Source of the DNA: Actinomadura cremea
Lineage (GTDB): Bacteria > Actinomycetota > Actinomycetes > Streptosporangiales > Streptosporangiaceae
Length of the DNA: 39,405 bases
Reading direction: 5' to 3'
NCBI RefSeq assembly: GCF_014648495.1
Contig: NZ_BMRF01000036.1
Coordinates: forward strand, 1 to 39,405
Positions 1 through 7,088 of this stretch are shown here, piece after piece. The notes beneath the pieces were generated by a model. That model saw only the letters and a list, made by a program, of their open reading frames with translations. It was not told the DNA's origin and searched no databases. How positions within the stretch are numbered: position 1 is the first letter of the stretch; each line of letters begins with the position of its first letter. The position numbers and the translations under genes are program-made.

Positions 1-2
1 TC

Positions 3-62
3 GAAGCCATCACCCTCACCGACCCCGCCACCAGCACCCGAATCTTCCCACCCGAGAACTGA
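3..62 (+). CDS. C-terminal fragment of an unidentified protein
   Basis: The last 19 codons of a gene entering from the left edge, ending in TGA. The inferred tail is EAITLTDPATSTRIFPPEN. Sixteen of 19 codons end in G or C in this frame, and the other two frames do not show that bias, so it looks genuinely coding. A stem-loop follows 18 bases later. I do not recognise the family from so short a tail. Confidence 0.5.
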   Translation, partial: EAITLTDPATSTRIFPPEN

Positions 63-79
63 CGCTCCGCGACTGACCC

Positions 80-112
80 GGCGCCCCGGCGGCTTCGCCG
101 TCGCGGGGTGCC
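80..112 (+). terminator. Stem-loop terminator after the left-edge gene
   Basis: GGCGCCCCG (80-88) pairs with CGGGGTGCC (104-112) with one G-T wobble. Inside, a second pairing GCGGC/GCCGT closes a short TTC loop. There is no U-tract, as is usual in high-GC actinobacteria. It may serve both the left-edge gene and the convergent uxuB. Confidence 0.5.
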
Positions 113-168
113 CTCAAGGTCGTTGCCGCCCCGAGGCCCCACAAAGCGGGCACGTGTTCGGGAAGCCT

Positions 169-1530
169 TCACGCTGGCTGGGTCGCCTGCAGGAGTGCCG
201 CCGCCGCTGCTATGGCGGTGGTCAGTTGTTCGTCGTGGGCCAGACGGGGGTCGAGGGCCACGAGCACCGCACGGACGCCTTCCCCCCCTGCGGCGGAGGG
301 GGCCCTGGCATCCTTCACGGGAACGCCTTCGCCGCGCAGGTGCAGCAGCCAGGCCGCGATCAGACGGACGGCTCCGGGAGGGATCGTTCCGCGTGCGCGT
401 TCGGCTCGGAGTGTCGGCAGGACGCGTACGGGCAGCTTGTGGGAGCCATCCTCAGCGATCTTGGCCAGGGTGTGACGGATCCGCGGGTTCGCGAACCGCT
501 TCAGTAGCGCGACGCGGTAGTCCGATAGTTCTCGTGCGGGGAAGGCGAGGTGGCGGCTGGCCTCCTCCCACCACTCGTCCAGCCAGGCACGGCACATGGG
601 GTCGGACATGGCCTCGGCGACGGTGGCGTGCCCGCGCAGGGGGGCCGCGTAGGCGAGCAGGGAGTGGCCGCCATTGAGCAGCCACAGTTTGCGTTCCTCG
701 TACGGGGTGACGTCTGCGACGAGACGTGCGCCGGCCTCCTCCCAGTCTGGTCTCCCTCGAAGGAACGTGCCGCTCAGCACCCATTCGGTGAACGGTTCGG
801 TGATCACCGGCGCGGTGTCCTTCCAACCGGTGGCGGCGGCCACGGTGGCGGCGTCCTCTGGCTCGGACCACGGGGTGATGCGGTCGACCATGGATGTGAC
901 GTAGGTGGCGTGCTCGGCGGCGGGTCGCCATGAGGGCCGGTCGAGGGCTTCGGCCAGTTCGTTCAGGACCCGGGCGGTCACCGCCCCGTTGCCCGGCAGG
1001 TTGTCGCAAGGCACGATCGCGACCGGTCCTGCTCCTTCCCGGCGCCGGGCGGCCAGCCCGGCAAGCAGCCTCGCGGCCGCGGTGCCGACCGGAGCCTCGG
1101 GATGGGTACGGAGGGCTTCGATGTCGTTGCGGACCTGCGGCAGGTCGATGTCCAGTTGACCTGTGGCGGCGCGGGTGTAGCCCGCCTCGGTGATCGTGAG
1201 CATGACCACGGCGAGTTCGGGCCGCCGCCAGTGCTCGAGCCAAGACTCGTGGGCTCCACCCGGGTGCGCCGCCGAGATGGAGTCGACGACTTCGAAGCGA
1301 TCGCCTTCGGCCCCACGGGTGACGAGGGTGTAGAGCCCGTCCTGGGCCGCCAGCCGCGCGGCCATCTCGGGGCTGCGTCCGGTGAAGGCGGCGATGCCCC
1401 AATTCGCGGCGTCCGGAGCGTGCGCGGTGTACCAGGCCTGGTGCGCCCGGAAGAAGCCGCCCAAGCCGAGGTGGAGGATGCGGACCGGGGCCGCCGGACG
1501 GGCGAGCGCCGCGCGGCTCAGTCGCGTCAC
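169..1530 (-). CDS. uxuB: Mannitol-dehydrogenase-family D-fructuronate reductase
   Basis: A 453-residue polyol/uronate dehydrogenase of the long-chain mannitol dehydrogenase family, a usual length. The N-terminus has the Rossmann-like ILHLGLGGFFRAHQ (residues 18-31). The catalytic Lys-Asn-His triad of the family is visible as K281, N286 and H289, with the same spacing as in characterised mannitol dehydrogenases. The expected reaction is NADH-dependent reduction of D-fructuronate to D-mannonate in the cytoplasm. Its GTG start overlaps the TGA of uxaC by 4 bases (GTGA), so the two are translationally coupled. This neighbour is the main reason to prefer fructuronate over mannitol or tagaturonate as substrate; altronate-forming (UxaB) activity cannot be excluded by sequence alone. 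Confidence 0.85.
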   Translation of the reverse strand: MTRLSRAALARPAAPVRILHLGLGGFFRAHQAWYTAHAPDAANWGIAAFTGRSPEMAARLAAQDGLYTLVTRGAEGDRFEVVDSISAAHPGGAHESWLEHWRRPELAVVMLTITEAGYTRAATGQLDIDLPQVRNDIEALRTHPEAPVGTAAARLLAGLAARRREGAGPVAIVPCDNLPGNGAVTARVLNELAEALDRPSWRPAAEHATYVTSMVDRITPWSEPEDAATVAAATGWKDTAPVITEPFTEWVLSGTFLRGRPDWEEAGARLVADVTPYEERKLWLLNGGHSLLAYAAPLRGHATVAEAMSDPMCRAWLDEWWEEASRHLAFPARELSDYRVALLKRFANPRIRHTLAKIAEDGSHKLPVRVLPTLRAERARGTIPPGAVRLIAAWLLHLRGEGVPVKDARAPSAAGGEGVRAVLVALDPRLAHDEQLTTAIAAAAALLQATQPA

Positions 1531-2933
1531 AGCTTGAACGCCTTCCGGGGATTGACGGTGACCAGTTCAACCGCCACTTCAGTGGCCTCCTCCTCGTCGA
1601 GTCTGTGTTCGGCCACCAGTTCGGCGAGGAATCCGCAGTCGAGCCTGCGGGACATGTCGTGCCTGGCGGGGATGGAGCAGAAGGCACGGGTGTCGTCGAC
1701 GAACCCGGACGTCCGCGAGAAGCCGGCGGTCTCGGTGACGGCGCGGCGGAACCGGCGGATCGCGTCAGGCGCGTCAAGGAACCACCAGGGCGCGCCCGCG
1801 TAGACCGATGGGTAGAACCCGGCAAGCGGCGCGATCTCGCGGGAGAAGACACTTTCGTCGATAGTGAACAAGACGATCTGAAAGCCCACGGCGGTTCCGT
1901 AACGTTCCAGAAGTGGGCGCAACGCGTCGGTGAACTCCACGCGCAGCGGGATGTCGTGGCCGGTGTCGGGGCCGTAGCGACCCAGGGTCGGCGCGTGGTG
2001 GTTACGGCGGACCGCGGGATGCAGGGTCATCACCAGACCGTCCTCGCACGACATACGGGCCATCTCCAGCAGCATGTGACGGCGGAACGCCGTGGTTTCG
2101 GCCTCGGTCGCCCGCCCGCTCAGGGCGTCACGGTAGATGCGGACGGCCTCGGTACGCGGCAGCGGGTCGGTGCACAGGTCGTCGTGGCTGTGGTCGGAGG
2201 ATGTGGCGCCGTATTCGATGAAGTGGCGGCGCCGTGCCTCCAGCGCCGCGATGTAGCCGTCATAGCCGGAGGTGTCGATGCCGGAGACCTCCCCGAGCCG
2301 GGCCATCGCCTTTCTCCAGTCCTCCCGGCCCGGTTCCAGGTAGCGATCGGGGCGGAAGGTGGGAATGACCCGGGCGTCCCAGGTCGGGTCGGCCGCGAGC
2401 GCCCGGTGCGCCGCCAGGTCGTCGCAGGGGTCGTCGGTGGTGGCCAGGACCTCGATCCCGAAGCGGCGAAAGAGGGCCCGCGGGCGGAAGGCCGGGTCCG
2501 CCAGTTGTTCGGCGATCCGGTCGTAGACGGCGTCGGCGGACGCGGGCGACAGGGGCTCGGCGATGCCGAAGATCTCGGCGAGTTCGGACTCCATCCAGTA
2601 GCGGACGGGGGTGCCGCGGAAGACCGACCAGTGTTCGCACAGCTTCCGCCACACGCGCCGCATCTCCGGCTCGGCCGGCGGCCCCTGCCCCACTCCGAGT
2701 TCGCTCAGCGGGACGCCGTCGGCGTGCAGCAGCCGGGTGACGTAGTGATCCGGGGAGACCAGCAGGCTCGCCGGATCATTGAACGGCGCGTCCTCCATCA
2801 GAAGCCGCGCGTCCACATGGCCGTGCGGCGACAGGATGGGCAACTCCCGAACGGTCTCGTAGAGGCGGCGGGCGATGGCGCGCACCCGAGGTTCCGTGGG
2901 CAGGAGCCGGTCGGGATGAGGAAACGGGGGCAT
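1527..2933 (-). CDS. uxaC: Glucuronate isomerase (uronate isomerase)
   Basis: A 468-residue uronate isomerase of the amidohydrolase-like fold, which converts D-glucuronate to D-fructuronate (and usually D-galacturonate to D-tagaturonate). Near the N-terminus is the family motif SPHGHVDARL, with the metal-binding His-X-His, followed by DPASLLVSPDHYVTRLL. The start ATG at 2933 (MPPFPHPDRLLPTEP) was chosen because family proteins begin just before this point; a longer in-frame extension to 3011 would run across a regulatory palindrome. It is first in a two-gene operon with uxuB. A LacI-type operator lies 32-55 bases upstream, and the larA homologue diverges on the other side, so both directions are probably controlled together. 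Glucuronate would come from the beta-glucuronidase encoded at 7089-8879. Confidence 0.9.
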   Translation of the reverse strand: MPPFPHPDRLLPTEPRVRAIARRLYETVRELPILSPHGHVDARLLMEDAPFNDPASLLVSPDHYVTRLLHADGVPLSELGVGQGPPAEPEMRRVWRKLCEHWSVFRGTPVRYWMESELAEIFGIAEPLSPASADAVYDRIAEQLADPAFRPRALFRRFGIEVLATTDDPCDDLAAHRALAADPTWDARVIPTFRPDRYLEPGREDWRKAMARLGEVSGIDTSGYDGYIAALEARRRHFIEYGATSSDHSHDDLCTDPLPRTEAVRIYRDALSGRATEAETTAFRRHMLLEMARMSCEDGLVMTLHPAVRRNHHAPTLGRYGPDTGHDIPLRVEFTDALRPLLERYGTAVGFQIVLFTIDESVFSREIAPLAGFYPSVYAGAPWWFLDAPDAIRRFRRAVTETAGFSRTSGFVDDTRAFCSIPARHDMSRRLDCGFLAELVAEHRLDEEEATEVAVELVTVNPRKAFKL

Positions 2934-2964
2934 AAGCGCATGCTGACCCCGGGCGAACACCGGC

Positions 2965-2988
2965 GGCAATCGGTTGCCACGAGTTGCC
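2965..2988 (+). promoter_or_regulatory. LacI-type operator, copy 1 (uxaC/larA divergent promoter)
   Basis: The core GGCAATCGGTTGCC (2965-2978) is an inverted repeat (GGCAA/TTGCC) around a central CG, the layout typical of LacI-family operators. It is followed by A, three variable bases and GTTGCCG. The same arrangement recurs at 17356-17380 and, inverted, at 33604-33625. It lies between the divergent uxaC and larA starts. Confidence 0.7.
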
Positions 2989-3032
2989 GAGCGAACTTGT
3001 CCCTTCGGCAATGGTCGTGTTCACCTTGCGCC

Positions 3033-4259
3033 ATGGCGCAACGAATCGGAGACGCCGGGACAGTCCTGACCGAGGAGCAGATCCGGGCCTTCATCGCCGA
3101 CCGGCTGAGCGCCGAGGAACTCGACGGGCGCAGCGTCTGCCTGATCATTCCCGATGCGACCCGCAGCTGTCCGCTGCCGATGCTCCTGTCGGCGGTGCAT
3201 GAGGTCCTGCACGGCCGGGTGAGCCGACTTACAGCGCTCGTCGCACTGGGTACGCACGCTCCGATGGGCGAGGCCGAGCTGGCCGCGCACGCCCCGACCC
3301 TGCCTGGCATGACGGTGCTCAACCACGCCTGGTGGGAGCCGTCGACGTTCGCGTCGATCGGGACGATCGGCGCCGACCGGGTGGGCGAACTGTCCGGCGA
3401 GCTGCTGCGCCAGGAGGTGGACGTCCGGCTCAACCGGGCGGCCGTCGAGCACGACGTCGCCCTGGTGATCGGGCCGGTGTTCCCGCACGAGGTCGTCGGG
3501 TTCTCCGGCGGCAACAAGTACTTCTTCCCCGGGGTCGCCGGAGCGGAGATCATCGATCTGTCGCACTGGCTCGGCGCGCTCATCACCAGCGCGGAGATCA
3601 TCGGGACGCGCGGGATCACCCCCGTCCGGGCGCTCATCGACGAGGCCGCCGCGCTGGTCCCCGCGCGGCGGCTGGCGTTGTGCGTCGTGGTCCGCTCCGG
3701 CTCGGACGACCTGCACGCGATGGCGTTCGGTGCGCCGGAGGAGGCGTGGGCCGCCGCGGCCGAGGTCTCGTCCGAGGCCCATGTGCGTTACCTGGACGCG
3801 CCGGTCGAGCGGGTGGTGTCGCTGATCCCGGAGAAGTACGACGACATGTGGACGGCCGCCAAGGGCTTCTACAAGCTGGAACCGGTCGTCGCCGACGGCG
3901 GCGAGGTCATCCTGTACGCTCCGCACGTCACGACGATCTCCGCGATGCATCCGGAGATCGAGGAGATCGGCTACCACTGCCGCGACTACTTCACCAAGCA
4001 ATGGGACCGTTTCGAGCACCTGCACTGGGGCGTCCTGGCGCACTCCACCCACCTGCGCGGCGCGGGCACCTACGATCCCGAGCACGGCGAGCGTTGCCGT
4101 GTGACGGTCACGCTGGCCACCGGCATCCCCGAGAACGTCGTCCGCCGGGCGAATCTGGAGTACCTCGACCCGGCCGAGGTCGACGTCGGCGCGCTCTCCG
4201 GCGATCCCGGCACGCTCGTCGTGCCGCAGGCCGGCGAGGTCCTCTACCGGCTGCGGTGA
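3033..4259 (+). CDS. LarA-family nickel-pincer racemase/epimerase
   Basis: A 408-residue LarA-superfamily protein (DUF2088 plus C-terminal domain). All four functional residues of lactate racemase are recognisable. H75 lies in ALGTHAPM. H152 and K162 lie in PHEVVGFSGGNKYFFPG, K162 being the lysine that carries the nickel-pincer nucleotide. H178, in DLSHWL, is the nickel ligand. The spacings H-10-K-16-H match L. plantarum LarA. The family interconverts C2 epimers of 2-hydroxyacids and includes lactate, malate and phenyllactate racemases and a D-gluconate 2-epimerase. The position next to uxaC-uxuB, with a shared operator, makes D-mannonate/D-gluconate epimerisation the best inference; lactate is less likely. 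ATG 3033 has no clear ribosome-binding site. Its stop overlaps larC (TGATG). Confidence 0.85.
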   Translation: MAQRIGDAGTVLTEEQIRAFIADRLSAEELDGRSVCLIIPDATRSCPLPMLLSAVHEVLHGRVSRLTALVALGTHAPMGEAELAAHAPTLPGMTVLNHAWWEPSTFASIGTIGADRVGELSGELLRQEVDVRLNRAAVEHDVALVIGPVFPHEVVGFSGGNKYFFPGVAGAEIIDLSHWLGALITSAEIIGTRGITPVRALIDEAAALVPARRLALCVVVRSGSDDLHAMAFGAPEEAWAAAAEVSSEAHVRYLDAPVERVVSLIPEKYDDMWTAAKGFYKLEPVVADGGEVILYAPHVTTISAMHPEIEEIGYHCRDYFTKQWDRFEHLHWGVLAHSTHLRGAGTYDPEHGERCRVTVTLATGIPENVVRRANLEYLDPAEVDVGALSGDPGTLVVPQAGEVLYRLR

Positions 4260-5482
4260 TGCGCACCGTCTGGATCGACGCGTCCTGCGGCGTGGCCGGT
4301 GACATGCTCCTGGCCGCGCTGCTCGACGCGGGCGCGTCCCTTCCCGTCGTACGCGCCGCCGTGGACGCGGTCGTCCCGGGCGAGGTCTCCGTGGCCACCG
4401 AGGAGGTACTGCGCGCCAGCATGCGGGCGACCTCGGTAAGGGTGATCCCCGAGCACCGTGACCACGCGCACCGGACGTGGCTCGACGTGCGCTCCCTGCT
4501 CACCGAAGCGGAGTTGCCCGGACGAGTGCGCGAGGACGCCCTGTCCGTGTTCGCCCGGCTCGCCGGGGCCGAGGCGCGCGTCCACGGCGTCGGTGCGGAC
4601 GAGGTCCACTTCCACGAGGTCGGCGCCTGGGACTCGATCGCCGACGTCGTCGGTGTCTGCGCGGCGCTGCACGACCTGCGGGTGACCGCGCCGACCGCGA
4701 GTGCGGTGGCGGTCGGTTCGGGCCGGGTCGCGACCGGCCACGGGGACCTGCCGGTCCCGGTTCCGGCCGTGGCCGAACTCGCCGCCGGGTGGGACGTCTT
4801 CGCCGGCGGCGAGGGCGAGCTCGCGACCCCCACCGGCATGGCGCTGGTGACCGCCCTCGCCCGCGAGTGCTCTCCCCTCCCCCACCTGCGTCTGGAGGCC
4901 ACCGGCGTCGGAGCGGGCGGCCGCGACACCCCGGGCAGGCCCAACGTCGTGCGGGTGCTGCTCGGTACCGCTGGAGCGGGGCGGGCCACGGCCGAGGACG
5001 CCGTGGTGCTGGAGGCCAACGTCGACGACCTCGACCCGCGGGTGTGGCCGAGCGTCCTGGCCGCGCTCCTGGACTCGGGCGCGTCCGACGCCTGGCTCGT
5101 CCCGATCCTGATGAAGAAGGGCCGTCCGGCGCACACTCTGTGCGTGCTGTCGCCTCCTGGACGGGCCGACGCCCTGCGCGCGGCGATGTTCCGGCTGACG
5201 AGCACCCTGGGCGTGCGCGAGCGGTTCATCCGTAAGACCGCACTCGAGAGGGGATGGGTTTACGTCGAGGTGCTCGGCGTCCGCCTGCCGATCAAGGTCG
5301 GCTACCGGGACGCCGGCATCGTCCAGGCCACACCGGAGTTCGAGCACGCCGCCGAGCTGGCGTCCCGGCGCGACCTGCCGGTCCGTGCGGTGCTGGACGC
5401 CGCGGCGGTGGCCGCGCAGGCGGCGGGTCTCACGCCCGGCTCCGCCGTGCCCTCCGCCCTGGAGGAGTCCCCGCCCGTCTGA
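4259..5482 (+). CDS. larC: Nickel-pincer cofactor nickel-insertion protein LarC
   Basis: A 407-residue LarC (DUF111), the CTP-dependent cyclometallase that inserts nickel into the pincer nucleotide. Visible family motifs are the N-terminal IDASCGVAGDM (6-16), VHFHEVGAWDSIADV (116-130), EANVDDLDP and, further on, LMKKGRPAH. In some lactobacilli the gene is split into larC1/larC2 by a frameshift; here it is a single uninterrupted frame of full length. The ATG at 4259 overlaps the larA stop (TGATG), so larA and larC form a coupled pair. It converges on larB with a 16-base gap. Confidence 0.92.
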   Translation: MRTVWIDASCGVAGDMLLAALLDAGASLPVVRAAVDAVVPGEVSVATEEVLRASMRATSVRVIPEHRDHAHRTWLDVRSLLTEAELPGRVREDALSVFARLAGAEARVHGVGADEVHFHEVGAWDSIADVVGVCAALHDLRVTAPTASAVAVGSGRVATGHGDLPVPVPAVAELAAGWDVFAGGEGELATPTGMALVTALARECSPLPHLRLEATGVGAGGRDTPGRPNVVRVLLGTAGAGRATAEDAVVLEANVDDLDPRVWPSVLAALLDSGASDAWLVPILMKKGRPAHTLCVLSPPGRADALRAAMFRLTSTLGVRERFIRKTALERGWVYVEVLGVRLPIKVGYRDAGIVQATPEFEHAAELASRRDLPVRAVLDAAAVAAQAAGLTPGSAVPSALEESPPV

Positions 5483-5498
5483 ACCCGGCGCGTCCCGC

Positions 5499-6170
5499 TC
5501 AGGGGGCCGCGATCTGAGCGGCCAGATGACCGGCGCCGTAGCCGTTGTCGATATTGACCACGGCCACCCCGGGGGCGCAGGCGTTGAGCATCGACAAGAG
5601 GGGCGCCACGCCGCCGAAGGCCGCGCCGTAGCCGACGGACGTCGGGACGGCCACGACCGGGGCGGTGATCAGCCCCGCGACGACGCTCGGCAGCGCGCCG
5701 TCCATGCCCGCCGCGACCACCACGGCGCGGGCCGAGCGCAGCGGGTCCAGCAGAGCAAGGACGCGGTGCAGCCCGGCCACGCCGACGTCCACGAACAGCT
5801 CGCACGGACGGCCGAGGTACCCGGCGGTGAGCTCGGCCTCACGCGCCACCCGTAGGTCGGAGGTGCCCGCGGCGAGCACGACCACCCGTCCGCCGGAGGG
5901 CTGGGGCGGGACGGAGGGCCAGGCCAGCAGCCGCGCGTCCGGCTCGTGGCGGGCCTCGGGCAGCTCGTCCAGCACCGCCCGAGCATGCTCGGGGCCTGCC
6001 CGGGTGAACAGCGCCACCGCGTCCGCGCGTTCGCGAAGCGCGGCGGCGATCGCACGAACCTGGTCTGCGGTCTTCCCCTCGCAGTAAACCGCCTCCGGGT
6101 AGCCTCGGCGCGCCACCCGATCATGGTCCAGCCGGACGAATGCGTCAGGTGGCCGCCATGGTTCACCCAC
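5499..6170 (-). CDS. larB: Nickel-pincer cofactor biosynthesis carboxylase/hydrolase LarB
   Basis: A 223-residue LarB of the AIR-carboxylase (PurE-like) superfamily. LarB carboxylates the pyridinium ring of nicotinic acid adenine dinucleotide and hydrolyses the phosphoanhydride, the first step of pincer-nucleotide synthesis. Recognisable blocks are FVRLDHDRVARRGYPEAVY near the N-terminus, AAGTSDLRVAREAELTA in the middle, then VVVAAGMDGALPSVVAGL and PTSVGYGAAFGG. The GTG start at 6170 lies inside larE (8-base overlap), indicating coupling. The protein lacks the roughly 30-residue N-terminal helical segment that many LarB proteins carry, so a start further upstream inside larE remains possible but would need a longer overlap. 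Confidence 0.9.
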   Translation of the reverse strand: MGEPWRPPDAFVRLDHDRVARRGYPEAVYCEGKTADQVRAIAAALRERADAVALFTRAGPEHARAVLDELPEARHEPDARLLAWPSVPPQPSGGRVVVLAAGTSDLRVAREAELTAGYLGRPCELFVDVGVAGLHRVLALLDPLRSARAVVVAAGMDGALPSVVAGLITAPVVAVPTSVGYGAAFGGVAPLLSMLNACAPGVAVVNIDNGYGAGHLAAQIAAP

Positions 6171-7008
6171 GCCGCACCTCGACCAGGGGCAGCGTGAAGG
6201 CCCCCGACTGGATCCCGGCCAGGTCGACGGCGACCATACGGAAACCTGCCTCGCGCACCGCGGCCAGTACCTCCTCGCGCAGCTCGCCCGCCAGCCGTCC
6301 GATCTGCGCGACGGGCACCTCGATTCTGGCGACCTCGCCGTGATGGCGAACCCTGCATTCGGTGAAGCCCAGCCGCCGCAGCGCGCTCTCGGCCCGCTCC
6401 ACCTGCGTCAGCTTCTGCGGGGTTACCTCCGAGTAGTGCGGGATGCGCGAGGCCAGGCACGGCGCGGCGGGCTTGTCGGCGCAGGGCAGGCCGAACGCGG
6501 CGGCGAGCCGCCGGACGGCCGCCTTGTCCAGCCCGGCGTCGGCCAGCGGACGCAGCACCCGGTGCTCTCCGGCCGCGCGGGCGCCGGGCCGGTCAGGGCG
6601 CAGGACGTCGTCGGCGTTCTCCCCGTAGGCCACGGCGGTGATGCCGTGGGCCGCGGCGACCTCGGTGGAGATGCGCACGAACAGCTCGTTCTTGCAGTGG
6701 TAGCAACGGTCGGGGCCGTTGGCCCGGTACGCGGGCAGGTCGCCCTCGCGAGTGGCGGCCTCCACCACCTTCGCGCCGATATGGGCGGCGACGCGGTGGG
6801 CCGCCGCCCGTTCGTCGTCGGCCAGGCTGGGCGAGACGCCGAGCCCCGCGACCACCTTGCCGGCGCCTAGTGCCCGCACCGCGAGCGCCAGCAGCACGGA
6901 GGAGTCCACGCCGCCGGAGAACGCCACCGCCAAACGTCCTGGGGTGTGCAGCAGAACGCTCACGTCGTCGGCCGTCCGGGCGTCCTCTCCTGTCAGGGGT
7001 GCGAGCAT
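6163..7008 (-). CDS. larE: ATP-dependent sulfur transferase LarE
   Basis: A 281-residue PP-loop ATPase. LarE adenylates the LarB product and donates sulfur to make the two thiocarboxylates of the pincer nucleotide. The PP-loop SGGVDSS is at 31-37, RCYHCKNELF at 101-110, and KPAAPCLASRIP at 179-190. C184, in the last block, aligns with the sacrificial cysteine of L. plantarum LarE (C176), so this copy may consume its own cysteine sulfur. The extra cysteines C102, C105 and C176 leave open an iron-sulfur-supported variant. It is first in the larE-larB pair and converges on larA-larC, so the full cofactor pathway is present in 4 kb. Confidence 0.92.
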   Translation of the reverse strand: MLAPLTGEDARTADDVSVLLHTPGRLAVAFSGGVDSSVLLALAVRALGAGKVVAGLGVSPSLADDERAAAHRVAAHIGAKVVEAATREGDLPAYRANGPDRCYHCKNELFVRISTEVAAAHGITAVAYGENADDVLRPDRPGARAAGEHRVLRPLADAGLDKAAVRRLAAAFGLPCADKPAAPCLASRIPHYSEVTPQKLTQVERAESALRRLGFTECRVRHHGEVARIEVPVAQIGRLAGELREEVLAAVREAGFRMVAVDLAGIQSGAFTLPLVEVRRG

Positions 7009-7088
7009 GGTGGTCGCCTCCGTCCGTGGGCGCTACTCGCTGACATGGTGCCCTCCGCGCACTCGACTTTCATCCCCGCGAGCGTCCG

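Noticed and set aside
1605-3032. Long rightward open frame opposite uxaC, continuous with the larA homologue
   Set aside because: It is the antisense shadow of uxaC. Its composition is Arg/Gly/Val-rich without family motifs, and LarA similarity begins only after ATG 3033.
3033-4259. Simple lactate racemase for cell-wall or fermentative lactate metabolism
   Set aside because: Residues fit the superfamily but do not prove lactate. There is no lactate permease or dehydrogenase nearby, whereas uronate genes share its promoter region and operator.
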